64,000 nucleotides of DNA from Stictocephala bisonia (taxonomy: Eukaryota; Arthropoda; Insecta; Hemiptera; Membracidae): contig JAQJVL010000083.1 in NCBI GenBank assembly GCA_035578905.1, positions 1,262,361 through 1,326,360 on the forward strand, in the 5' to 3' direction. The notes below the pieces were generated by a model, which was given only the letters and a program-made list of their open reading frames with translations, had not been told where the DNA came from and searched no databases. Below, piece after piece: positions 22,327 to 33,241 of this stretch (the first letter of the stretch is position 1; every line of letters starts with the position of its first letter). A program made the position numbers and the translations under genes.

Positions 22327-22443
22327 ATTGTCAGCTGAACTTAAGAAGGTACTTCCACAGCCCTGGAGGCTATACTGTGTTGATAATCATTTCTAATGCA
22401 GTGTCAAAGAAAATTACACCAGTAGGAGTTAATATTTATGAAG
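22327..22443 (+). CDS. TMEM130: TMEM130-like gene, ectodomain exon 3
   Basis: A 117-bp exon, phase 1 at both ends, with acceptor TTTCCAG and donor GTAAGT. It reads DCQLNLRRYFHSPGGYTVLI and then ISNAVSKKITPVGVNIYE. The pattern hsPGxYtv.i.isNavS is the last strands of the membrane-proximal domain, as in TMEM130 and GPNMB. No stop or frameshift is present. Confidence 0.88.
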
Positions 22444-22616
22444 GTAAGTGTTTGATTGATCTAGCCTATTAAAACAAAAAGACCAGTACAGTTTTCTAAA
22501 CACATATTAATAAACAGATTTTGTGGGATTGCACAGATTTTTGATGTAACAGTATTTTACAAAAGAAGAACATAAAGAGACTAGTATAAATACTAAACAC
22601 TGTTTATTACCACGGG

Positions 22617-22730
22617 GTAAATAGGAGGGAGACACACAGAATAAGTAGGAGGGAGACACACAGAATAAATAGGAGGGAGACACACAGAATAAATAGGAGG
22701 GAGACACACAGAATAAAGACACACAGAAGC
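22617..22730. repeat. 24-26-bp minisatellite, about 4.5 copies
   Basis: The unit TAGGAGGGAGACACACAGAA plus TAAA is repeated four times with few changes, in intron 3. The translation on the minus strand is periodic (LFCVSPSY) but not a gene. Confidence 0.85.
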
Positions 22731-23520
22731 TCTCTTAATTGATCTGCCACCCTCAATAATTATTTTACAACTTGGAAACTAAAGCCCAATCCAACAAAGA
22801 CAGAAGTAACCTGCTTCCATCTGAGTAATAACAATGAATACACATCAATAAGAAGCAAAAAGAGATAGGGAAATAGTCAGACTTCCTTTAGCAGACAAAA
22901 CAAGCTTAGAGGGGCAGCCAATATGCAGCACTGGTTGACAACTGTTTCCTGTCTCTCTCATTCTCATGGCAATTTGTAATCTTCCTCTCTTTACGATACT
23001 GTGCAACAAGCTCGACTTAGCGGTGGCCGCATCAATATATCAAAATTATAAAAAAGTAGTCTGACTGTTTTACGTCGGCTTTTCGCTTCTTATTGATTGG
23101 TATTAGACTAGCTAATAAAAACATCAAACATGTTTTTTTATAGTGTTAGGGTGAAACACAAAGAGCATCCACAGTACTTGAAAGTCAGATTAGATCCATC
23201 TCTTTGTTTTAAAAGTCACCTACAGAAAACAGCAGCTAAAGGGAGAAATAGAACTAAGATTGTGCAGCAACTTTCTGGATCATTGTGGGGATCATCCTAT
23301 CTACTACATGTTTGTCCCATGTTTACTCCACTGCTGAATATTGTGCTCCCATGTGGATTAACATTACACATGTATGAGAGATTGATGTACAACTAAATAA
23401 GTCAATGAGGGCTATCAGTTGTTCCTCTATCTCTACAGCCAGCTTACATGTATTGAAGGCTTTTAATTATTGAAGGATGAGTTAAGCATCTTTCTGATAG
23501 TCAGATTTAGAGATTGACTT
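22725..23520 (+). pseudogene. Jockey-like LINE RT C-terminal fragment, split by a MITE
   Basis: YFTTWKLKPNPTKTEVTCFH then LSNN are interrupted by a 268-bp element. The frame resumes RLANKNIKHVF, VKHKEHPQYLKVRLDPSLCF, then IVQQLSGSLWGSS and a broken LNKSMRAIS. The order matches Jockey-clade LINEs just after the RT domain. 5' truncated and non-functional. Confidence 0.75.
22837..23104. mobile_element. MITE with ~45-bp imperfect terminal inverted repeats
   Basis: The left arm, with ATCAATAAGAAGCAAAAAG and later AGTCAGACT, is inverted at 23058-23104. It interrupts the LINE protein between LSNN and RLANK, so the insertion is clear. The superfamily is not assigned because no confident target duplication is visible. 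Confidence 0.7.
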
Positions 23521-24303
23521 TTTTGTAACTGACAATGATTGGTATTAGAATTTTGAAGGACTTTTTTCAAAGATGAAGGGATTGGGAAAAGCCTTTGCTG
23601 TAATTGTCTCTCAAAGCAAATCTCTAATAATGGTTGATTAACGTTATTCCAACTAGAGGATTTTGCTGAACTGTGCCCAACGAGCCCAGTTTTGCCGTAC
23701 CTGAATTTGAAAGTTTTATAATAAAAGCTAATTTACTACCTGTATTTATACTGCAATATATTTTAATTGATATTGATTGCAAATGCAGCTATTGTAAAAA
23801 CTATTTTTTATGAAAAGAAGTATAAGAATTGTTCTTAAGTTTGATAAACAATCACAGAACTGTGTGCAAATGTATTTGAAGGACTTTCAGTCAGCAATTA
23901 ATTTAAGTAGCTTTTTGCAACAGTTAGTAAAAGAAAATTTATGAGTAAATATAATAGTTTGGCTCATAATATATTTCCCTGTTCTATACACTGAATACCA
24001 GCATTTGTAAATAGTGAAACTTAAAGGAGGCTATGGGACACATATCTTTTCAAGTGGTGACATCTGGTAAAGTTCTGTTGATCAGGTTCTAGATTTTATC
24101 CAAAAGCCCACTTAACTCAGCAAAGCAGGACAGTCAATACTTCCTACCATGATTTTATAGAGAAAGGTAATGTCGGAGACAAAACGTCACAGCTCAATAC
24201 TAAAGATTCAACTAATGGATCTTAAGATTCAACTCAGACTGCAAAGCTTTAATTAGGATTCCACAACTGTACTTATTGAGAGCACTCTATTAGGTGTGCA
24301 TAG

Positions 24304-24824
24304 TAGAGGTGGGAATTACAGTTACTTTTCGATAACCTGTTACGTCATTCCATTATATTCTGGTAACATTTCATTTTTGAAACCTGTTACTCTTGATGCG
24401 TTGACGTTCCAGAGCTCCAGACAGTTATTCTGTTATGGCTGGTCTAGACAACGTTCCAAATTACAAAAGGCTATGCAGTTTTGCCATATGTTACGTTATG
24501 ATTTAGTTACAGGTGTTACAGAGTTATCGCTCAAAATTCGTTTTGTTATTCCTCTGCCACATTGATAATTTAACTGTAGCATGCAAGAGTCTAAGTTTCA
24601 TTCGCAATTCAGTTTCAGTTCCGTTTACTTCTCAGTGTGTTATATTTACTCTCCATTACCACTTGGCGTTACAGTTATATAAAGTTTGTTAGAACCTTAT
24701 AATGCATCATGAGTGTGAGTTACAAAAATAACAGGGTATTTTGTGGAACCTGTTATATCTGTTTTAGGTTACTTTTCTGTAACCAAATTATTTATCCTGT
24801 TACGTTAAATAATGTCCATCTCTA
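24304..24824. mobile_element. Non-autonomous hAT-like element (family h1)
   Basis: The ends are TAGAGGTGGGAATTACAG and, inverted, TAGAGATGGACATTATTTAA. The flanking octamers GTGCATAG (24296-24303) and GTGCTTTG (24825-24832) agree at 6 of 8 bases, as expected for an aged hAT 8-bp target duplication. A related copy in the other orientation is at 30339-31046. Confidence 0.7.
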
Positions 24825-25274
24825 GTGCTTTGGTGATTGTGGTTATGTGGTAATATTATTTATAAGTTTGAAGATTATATGGTAATGTTTGTTAATATTA
24901 CTTAGTATTGCAAAAATAGCACACTAAATTATGTTTTTAGTTTGTCCAATTAGCCTTGGTTTGATTTTTGTCAAAGACTACTGCTAACAAACTGTTACTA
25001 CTTAAATAAAAAGTATTACCAATTTTCAATTTCAAATTGATAAAAAGAACATTAAAGGAGTAATCCAAACATGTAAGTAAAATGCTTACATCTATTATTT
25101 TTCAAAAAGTATCAAACATGGCCAGCATTCTTCACATGGCTTCAGGTTTTACGTAATCAAAACGATAAAACATATTAGTAATCCCTTCATTCAAACTAAT
25201 TTTATGATCTTAATAATTGTATAAAGTATAAGAAAATCTGCAATCAATCTATTTATGGGATGCAGTTTTATTAA

Positions 25275-25715
25275 CTACTAGCTGAACCCGGTGGACGTTG
25301 TCTCGCCTTTCATTTTTCATTGACATACCAAAATAAAGCAATAAAAAGAATTATAGAAAAAAACCATTATTTATTAAATGAGTGCAAGAGGGTAAATAAA
25401 TCAAAACATATACAGTACTGTCGTTGTGAGAACTTCAATCTGCTTATGGCATGTGAAACTACATTAAACCACACAGTCATATGTTTTTTTGTAAACAATT
25501 CAGATTCTCCATTTGAATAACATGGGATCCTTAGGAGCCCGTGGGGCGGGACCCTGTGGACGGATCTGCATCAAACTTCACAGAAACCATCTCGGGAGTA
25601 TACAGGACAACATCCTAAAGTTTCATGGCGATCGGTTGGATGGTTTGACAGCTCATAAACTTCAAACATATATATATATATATATACAAACATCCTCTTT
25701 TATAAATATAGATTA
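25275..25715 (+). mobile_element. Dispersed repeat with GAACCCGG...CGGTTGGATGGTTTG signature
   Basis: It starts CTAGCTGAACCCGGTGGACG and ends TTCATGGCGATCGGTTGGAT, a (TA)n run (25668-25685) and CATCCTCTTTTATAAATATA. This resembles 3' ends of RTE-like LINEs or their SINE partners that are common in arthropods. The class is tentative. Confidence 0.5.
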
Positions 25716-25863
25716 ATAAGGAATGGCTATAGGCTGTACGAATATAGCATTTGTTTTTTATGTAGGATTATGCTGCTGTCATATATGTAATATTTGTAGA
25801 TGGAAGTCTATTAGAATAAATAAAACATTGCTAACATTTCAACACAACCAATTTTTGCTGCAG

Positions 25864-25972
25864 TAAAGAAACACGCCCAGTTGTCTGTGATAGTGGTGCC
25901 AGTCACATGTAGTGCAATCGCTGTCTTCCTCATAGTGTTTGGAGCGGCCTACTACATGCAGAGTCGGCACAG
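25864..25972 (+). CDS. TMEM130: TMEM130-like gene, transmembrane exon
   Basis: A 109-bp exon entering in phase 1 and leaving in phase 2 (donor AG|GTATAA). It encodes VKKHAQLSVIVVPVTCSAIA and then VFLIVFGAAYYMQSRH plus the first two bases of an Arg codon. It contains a single hydrophobic helix of about 24 residues followed by basic residues, so the C-terminus is cytoplasmic. The phase-2 donor can join any of three downstream terminal exons, which start at 27726, 43045 and 47314. Confidence 0.9.
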
Positions 25973-26095
25973 GTATAACATAATCTAAAATATTGTTTTT
26001 ATTCTTTTACGTCTTGAATTGTATAATCAAAATTTTGTTGGATCAAAGGAAGTGATGTCAAAATAAACAATTTCTTCTAAACTACAAAATAACTA

Positions 26096-26850
26096 CAGTA
26101 CAACCTGGGTTCTACAGCCTAATAGTGGCGATCAAGCTGGATACATTTAAAGATGAATAAAAATAATACTTGTTTGTTAACAAAAAAATTTATTCAATAA
26201 CTCATAACGGATGGCAAACGAGAGAAGAGCGTGTGCAATTACATGGAACACTCATTGCAAAGGCTACAGAAGTTAGACGCGGCCAGCTAGGTGCTGTTGA
26301 AATATTGTCCTGATAAGACATAAGTTTTTAATAACAATTATTTTTTACTCATTTAAAGTTCTGACATCTTATAATATTTATAATTTATAAATACTATACA
26401 GTAACTCAATAATTACTGTATAGTATTTAGTTAAAAACATGTTATGCAGTACAATTTTTGTGATTTTAAATTATGTACAGTAACTAAATGCTTTATATAA
26501 AGAAAATTGTTTTTTCACTCCACCACAGATAACAAAAATTAACAATGCCAAGGGTGGATGTAATGAACTCTGCCACTTTCTTAAATGGACTCTTCCAGCC
26601 GCTCTGTTATTGAAGTAAACAAATTTGCCAACTCAGATTTTTTGCACATTACACTGACAACCTTTGATGTACAACAAATTTAAAGAACAGTACCAGCAAT
26701 ATTCTAGATTCAAAACTCAATTTGTGTTGAGGGACTGAATGGTGCTTCCGTATTGTAATTTTGTATAAGAAAAAAAGTACGTTCATCTGATTGTCAAGTC
26801 AGATGAGGGACAGTGGGATAAAACAAGGCCAGATAATCAAGATTGTACTG
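26096..26850. mobile_element. Tigger/pogo-like non-autonomous element
   Basis: The left end is TA-CAGTACAACCTGGGTTCT and the inverted right end is TA-CAGTACAATCTTGATTAT, near the pogo/Tigger terminus (CAGTACAACCTCGATTATCC). TA duplications lie at 26094-26095 and 26851-26852. It sits in the intron after the transmembrane exon and encodes no transposase. Confidence 0.72.
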
Positions 26851-27725
26851 TACAATGTATGTACTGTATATTTTCTACTTTAAAAGACAAATCAATAGAA
26901 TCCTTCCCTTAGAATCTTGCAAAGTGAGCTAAACTTATTGTAATTCATAACTGTAGACAAAATAACAAATTATAAACAAAAAAATTATATAAGAAAACTA
27001 CAAATTTATCAATACATATCAGGTTAGATTAATTTTCTTTTTATACAGACACTTTTTTATATAGTTGGAATGTTATCATTGTACATGTTAAACAAAACAG
27101 AAGTAAAACCACAGCCTTATAGCAATTTATTGTTTGAGAGAAATATCCTTGAAGCCAGGCAAACTCGTATTATTTTATCCTGAAGATGGAACTCAGACGT
27201 CATATAATTTGAAATTTGAGGGCACAGATTTAAAAATTCCACCTTGGGGATTGAAGGCCTCTGAAGTATCTATAAATGTGAGCTTATTAGTTGAAGAGGC
27301 TTCTTTAACCTTAGCTTTGTCTGGTATAATATGACCTCTTTGAACCTCTAAACTTCACTTTTTTCTTTTTAGACCCATTTCAATGCCTACTTCAAACTTG
27401 AGCTCAAATCCTTAAAAAGCTTATCCACATAAGATGTTAAGTCAGAAAGAGGTGCTTCCTATGCTTGTGCAACTTTTCCATTCTTTGGCTTCTCCCTAAA
27501 TGTATGATTTGTCTCCTATATTTTTATAGTTAAGTTCCAATGACTCAAAATCCATTTTTTTTTTCAATCCTAGCCAAGGAAGGTGCTTATGGAGTTGAAT
27601 CATTATGTTGTTTCGTAATTTCTAGCTTACCTAATCTACATAAATGAAAAACAGAAATAATTAATTCGAAAATCAGATAAACCACAGCTAACACTAGAAA
27701 AAATCATAAATGCATTTTTTCACAG

Positions 27726-27897
27726 GTATACGATAGAGGTGGCAGATTTTGACTTTGCTCAATCAAGCGACCTTGAGTACATGACGTTCAGCCAGCGATT
27801 GAAGGCAGCACTCAACAACGCTTTCAACAGGACTCATGAGTACGTCGACGAATCTAATGTTTGGTCGCCTAGCCGTAAATATGGCAGTATGCAGTGA
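27726..27897 (+). CDS. TMEM130: TMEM130-like gene, terminal exon 1 (long cytoplasmic tail)
   Basis: The acceptor is TTTTTCACAG and the phase 2 entry completes Arg. The tail starts YTIEVADFDFAQSSDLEYMT and ends WSPSRKYGSMQ before TGA at 27895-27897. At 56 residues it is the longest of three alternative tails. EYMTF contains a YxxPhi-type tyrosine sorting signal, and an acidic EVADFDF lies near the membrane. An AATAAA at 28364-28369 could end this transcript after a 3' UTR of about 0.5 kb. Confidence 0.87.
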
Positions 27898-28363
27898 TCA
27901 AGTAAGCGGCACTCTCGGTGTTGTGCCGTCCTTGTGCCTGTTGTCGATGATTGATATTTGTCTTAAAGTTTTGTCATGCTCTTTTTGAATATGTAATGTT
28001 GATATATTGCATGTAAGATTTGAAGCATTATGCAAGGTCTTCGTCAGTAGACATGAAAATATTTTATAAATTTGTGTTGATTTCATAGGGTACAAAGTCA
28101 GGAAATGATCTGTTAGGGGAGATAGGTCATAATCTATTTTACCAAAAGAGATTCATTCTACCAAACACAAAACACAACCTAGTTGTTTTGTAAATCTACA
28201 ATCAGTCTGTCTATACAATCTGAAGAAGGTGCAATTGCATAAAAATATACGCTTTTCGCTGTGTTTTTTTATGTTTTGGTGTTTGTACAGTAAGTTTTTG
28301 TATATTTGATAAAGCTCTATATATTTTAGTACTTAAATATTATTCTAGAATATACTTTGGTTT

Positions 28364-28369
28364 AATAAA
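28364..28369 (+). terminator. Candidate polyadenylation signal for the tail-1 transcript
   Basis: AATAAA, 467 bases after the tail-1 stop codon, is the nearest clear hexamer. Confidence 0.5.
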
Positions 28370-30042
28370 GTTAATAGCAATTTATAACAATATAAGTGTA
28401 TGTTTTTGTTTAGGACCAAGTTAATAGGGACATTTTTTTCATAGGGACATTTTTTATTTAAAAATCCAAAAATGTGTTCATAATTAAAATTACGACAGGT
28501 TAATTCTGTAAAAAACCATGAGACTCCTGGTTGGGGAACTTGATGCAAAATTCCAAGGACCTTAACTACTTTACTGACACCAATTGCCCCTTATTGCCAT
28601 CTTACAGTTATTTCTAGAACTTCTTTTTCCTTGTTATATCAACAGTTATATTTTCTTTCTAAACTGATTCTTTGCTTTGAGCTAATTTCCATTATTTAAA
28701 AATTTTTAAACATGTATTATGTTCGCTTTTTGTCAGTTTTATTTCTTTTTGGATATTTTAGTCTTGCCTGCTAACTTACTATTACTGGCATAACCTTTTA
28801 GTATTAAAGCTTGCTTTATAACGTACTATTACTGGCATAACCTTTTAGTATTCCAGCTTGCTTTATAACGTAAAATTTTCGTACATTCATTGTATGGACA
28901 AGTAATTTTTTTGTAAATCAATAAATTAGTTCTATAGCAATATATAACACACAATAGTTTTGATCATTATGTATATTTTTAATTAACGAACACAAAAAGT
29001 GTTCAGAATTTTGGGGAATGGGCCAATTAATTAAATCAGTAGCATCATGAGCCAGTTGCAGATATTCTTCAGAGACGTTAATTTTATTTTTAGCACAGAA
29101 TAGTTTGGCACTTCTTCAACTTTACTGTTTTTTATTTTCTATTAACTAGTACTTGCCAACACACATTAAAAGCTCATTGGTTGCATGCCACTGTATACAA
29201 CTTTTCACCTGATCGATGTATGCTTTTTTCTATACGTTTAGTTTTTGTTTCTAGTAGTTATTGCAACTGAGAAAACATTTTCTATTGATTTGGTGGAAAA
29301 GATGCTGAAGAACTATCAGTGTTACGACTCTACAACACCAAAATCTTTTGAAGTTCATTTAACTAAAACAAAATTTTTAAATGAAATAATAAGGGTACAA
29401 TCAATTTCCACTTATTAGTAAATTTTATCTTACAAATTGTAAAATGTAAGAAATATGTTTATTTTATAGGCCCTCTTTAACTTGAAAAGTTTTTAAAACC
29501 AGCAGAGTTGATAATTACAACTAGTTTGCAGGACATTTCCAATTATTTAAATTTCCATAAAGTACTTCTTACAGTTTACATTTTGAACTAGTTTTTGTGT
29601 TTTATATGAAGATAAGGAATTCTAATATATATTATAACTTGTCTATACAGACATTATAGACAGGTTTGCATGATGAAGGCCTGAGTTATCAAAACTTAAA
29701 GAGTTAAAAGAGATTGAAAGATTTCTCAGTAAAATTCTCCACTAACCAATAAATGTTATCCTGTAGTTTGATATGCTAGTATTCCATAATTTTTCATCAT
29801 TTTACAAGCTCATTCATACAAACATTACAAAAAAATTAATGTATTAATAAAGAAATCCTATATGGTTTTTTTTTATAAAAGTGGCATGCATGAGCCTAAT
29901 AGTTAGAGATCAGCTCATGCATTTCAACAATTGTTAAAATTGAGAATCACTGTGAAAGCGTTTAGGTTATGAAGCTAAACTTGACTACACCAATGATTAA
30001 TCTCAAAATGGAGCTTAGGAAAATCTTCATAATATTAATAGG
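28370..30042. other. Intronic (tail-2/3 forms) or intergenic sequence
   Basis: No gene is seen. The stretch holds a 47-bp tandem duplication (about 28773-28867) and a 10-bp hairpin ATGCATGAGC/GCTCATGCAT (29886-29895 and 29913-29922). Confidence 0.5.
28773..28867. repeat. Tandem duplication, 2 x 47 bp
   Basis: TACTATTACTGGCATAACC starts at 28777 and again at 28824, with only a few differences across the unit. Confidence 0.9.
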
Positions 30043-30050
30043 TAATCTAA

Positions 30051-31819
30051 TAGGGGTGTGCAAGTAACAATTTTAGGATTCGAGTGGAGTCGAGTTTTTA
30101 GACATAATTTCAAGTTCGAGTTTTTTTCGAGTCGAGTATTTAACCCTTAATTTTCAAAAATGAAAACATACAATAGTATGTTCTTTTCAGCTAACCTCAA
30201 TTTCACCATTGACTACAATGTTTCCACTAAAATAAACAAAATAATTAATGTCAATACAACAATACTAACTAGCAATAACAACTGCTTTTCATCATATTAT
30301 TTGTACTTCCATCATTCCATATGCCAAGTTGAGTCGTCTAGAGATGAGCGTTATTTAACAAAACATTATCTATAACAGGTTATTTAACGAAACATGTTAT
30401 ATATTTAACAGTTTATATGAAATACCCTATTATTTTTGTAACTCCCAGTCATGATGCATAACGAACATTATATAACTGTAGGGCATGGTGGTAATGGAGA
30501 GTAAATATAGCGCGCTGAGAATTAAGTGGAACTGTAACTGAACAAGGATTGAAACTTAATACTCTTGCAGTTTACAGTTAAATTACTGATAACAGAACGA
30601 ACTTTGATCGGTAACTCTGTAATGGGCAAGCAAGGCCACAACGACTGTAACTCATTATCATAACATGACATAAGGCGGTTTACAGTTAAATTATCGATAA
30701 CAGAATGAACTTTGAGCGGTAACTCTGTAAAGGGCAAGCAAAGCCCAACGATCATAACTCATTATCGACATCGTAACGTAACATAAGGCATAACCTCACC
30801 ACATACCAAACATAATAAACTTACTTGATCTCTGCTTCAACTTCATAACCTTTGGTAGGAACGATATCTAGACCAGCCGTAACGAGGCTTCGAGTCGTTA
30901 AGTAACGCCAGGCCATAACAGAAACTTAATAACTGTCTGGAACGTCAACAGGTTGAGAGTAACAGGTTACATAAATAACACGTTATCAGAACATAATAGA
31001 ATTACATAACAGGTTATCGAAAAAGTAACTGTAATTCCCATCTCTAGTGTAAATAAACATGAACAAAAATTCAAAAGAAAATGGATACAAATCGAATCCA
31101 AGGCTAGCAGTACATTTTATATTGGGACTCGTCGAGTCGGCAATGTACTGGTAGTCGCTACATTAATTGTTATTTTATTAGTACGTTGGGAAAATGAAAC
31201 TGTTCCGGGCATTCTATTTCAAATGATTATAGCTTTTCAATTTCAATAGTTTACGTTCCATGCGTAGTTTTTGTTACATATTGAACGTGATTTAATTAAA
31301 TCTGTCCCAAATTGTCAGTCTTAGAATAGTTTTAGTCATGAACTTTTAAAGTATGGATATGAAATAAATGCAACTGTTAATTTCAAATGTTGGTAAAAGT
31401 AGTTATGTAACGAAGTTTTGAAACGGTTCAATAACTGATTGTTTTTGATTAGTTATCACGTTTTGTATGAATAAATAGTGAGGCCAATTTGGAACAGCTT
31501 GTCTGGTCGTGCCCTCTTTATAATTAACAAGAATACTTTTTGCCGTAATCGCCATTACCATATGTTCAAGGCTTGTGTGCGTGAATCACGAATCTGATTA
31601 CATCGCAAGAACATATCAGGTTATGAATACGATATTATGATCAAATTTTAAATATAGTTGCCTACATAAAATGATTATTTTTATAGTCTATTATGCAAAT
31701 GTGACTTTTGTCTTGATTATAGCGTTTTACGCCCAAAGATATGTCAAAGCTCGACTCGATTTTTTCGAGTTTTTAAATCTTGAGTCGAGTTCTAGTTTCG
31801 AGCTACTCGCACACCCCTA
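30051..31819. mobile_element. Non-autonomous hAT-like element (family h2), host of a nested element
   Basis: The left end TAGGGGTGTGCAAGTAAC and the inverted right end TAGGGGTGTGCGAGTAGC are typical of hAT termini, with TCGAG/CTCGA-rich sub-terminal repeats on both sides. The flanking octamers TAATCTAA (30043-30050) and ATATCTAA (31820-31827) agree at 6 of 8. It contains the h1-like element 30339-31046. Confidence 0.75.
30339..31046. mobile_element. hAT-like family h1 element nested inside h2
   Basis: The ends are TAGAGATGAGCGTTATTTAA and, inverted, TAGAGATGGGAATTACAG. The interior matches the reverse complement of the 24304-24824 copy in several blocks, including GTTATCGAAAAAGTAACTG. A convincing 8-bp duplication is not visible. 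Confidence 0.65.
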
Positions 31820-31827
31820 ATATCTAA

Positions 31828-32180
31828 TAGCAGTCCTATGATCAGTTGTAAAACAGCAGCTTAAAGAAATAAAGAAGAAATTAGTGTTTTTTAAATGTTA
31901 TATTTAATTTTGATAAACTGTATTCTTAAGATGGTACAGTTTAGGGATCTGACAGTTCGTACTAAAATAAAATGTAATTTTCTTTTCCTTATTGGAAAGA
32001 TGTATCTAGACTGAGTCAATAACGGTGGTTGTTGGAAATGGTTTTATAAACTTTCAACTGGCAGTCTTTTGTTATTGCAGTTTTGTCATGTATGAACAGT
32101 TACTGAAATATTGCTCCAAATATATAATATCTCTTAGTTAGAGCTGTGTCACACATTCTCTGCTGATTTTTCATTCTTAT
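31828..32180. other. No feature recognised
   Basis: AT-rich sequence between two hAT-like elements. An acceptor-like TTATTGCAG at about 32070 opens a short phase-2 frame without recognisable content. Confidence 0.45.
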
Positions 32181-32188
32181 GTTGCATA

Positions 32189-32896
32189 TAGGGATGGGTC
32201 GGTCTCTAAAGTCGGTTCTATCAATTATTGACAAAAAACCGAGAATCGATGGGAAATTCTTGGTTCTGCGGTTCCGGTTCTAGAAAACCGTAAATGGGGA
32301 GATAGCTTCAGATGTGTTTCAGATGTGAAAAGTGCTGATAAACAGAACAATTAAATGACATCCAGCCACAATATAAACAGTACATCTTTATCAGAAAATA
32401 TCTGCCCGTAAAAAGGCAATTCCTGATCAGTAGTTGATTTGGCCACTAGATAAACAAAATATTTAAGTCAGATATTTGGCCACTTCCTTATCAGCACGTA
32501 AGGCTGTGAATTAGATCCATTACATACTAATTTCAGCATAATATTCCTTTTAGATAAATTGTATACTTTTTCAATTTAAAGTAAATACTTTCTTTGTGCA
32601 AAAAATGTAAACAATCATACCCTGAGGATAAATAAAATGTTACCAATTCTCTAGTTATTGGAAATATTGTATTTCATTTTATAGATTTTTAGGGTGTATT
32701 ATACTTCATATTGGAGAAATCGCCAAAATACTATGCACTGTTTTTATCGACTAATTCCACATAATTTGTCGATTCACTGGCGTAAAGGTATTGAACATTT
32801 TCTGAGACTTTGTAAAAAAGTACTCAGGACCAAGAATCGAGAACTGATTTCAGTAAATCAAACTGAAACAAAAAAAATGGAACCGACTCATCAGTA
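32189..32896. mobile_element. hAT-like MITE with perfect 8-bp target duplication
   Basis: GTTGCATA flanks it exactly on both sides (32181-32188 and 32897-32904). The ends are TAGGGATGGGTCGGTCTC and, inverted, TACTGATGAGTCGGTTCC. The body has CCGAGAATCGA-type sub-terminal repeats on the left, inverted near 32835. It encodes no transposase. Confidence 0.82.
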
Positions 32897-32994
32897 GTTG
32901 CATATAATATTTGTACTGTGGGAAAATGTTTGTAGTGTATAAGTATTAGATTTTATTAGTTTACATGACCATCATTCATAAAAAGCATCTGTCC

Positions 32995-33241
32995 TTTCCT
33001 CCATAGGTCATACTCTATGTTGGGTGGGTACATCACAAGGTGTTAATTTAGTTCCTCCAAGTGTCATATTAACATAATTGGTGTGTGGATCATGTTCATT
33101 GATACATGGGTTGTATTCATAGAAATAATGGGTAGATCACAAGGAGTCCTGTTCATTCCTTCATAGGTTGTATTCATAGAAATGGTGGGTAAATCGCAAG
33201 GAGTTATCTTCATTCCTTCAGGGGATGTACTCATAGATTTG
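32995..33241 (+). repeat. 57-bp satellite, left block
   Basis: About four diverged units of the 57-bp repeat (TTGTATTCATAGAAnTGGTG, GGTGGATCACAAGGAGT, TTCATTCC). The block ends exactly at the LINE target duplication ATTTG (33237-33241). It continues at 35266. Confidence 0.8.

Noticed and set aside
22617..22730. CRISPR-like array
   Set aside because: The units are directly adjacent with no unique spacers. This is a eukaryotic intronic minisatellite, and the same holds for 55709-56187.
32079..32140. Possible fourth alternative terminal exon (phase 2 after TTATTGCAG)
   Set aside because: The acceptor tract is weak, the short peptide has no sorting motif or coding-like composition, and no clear poly-A signal follows closely.
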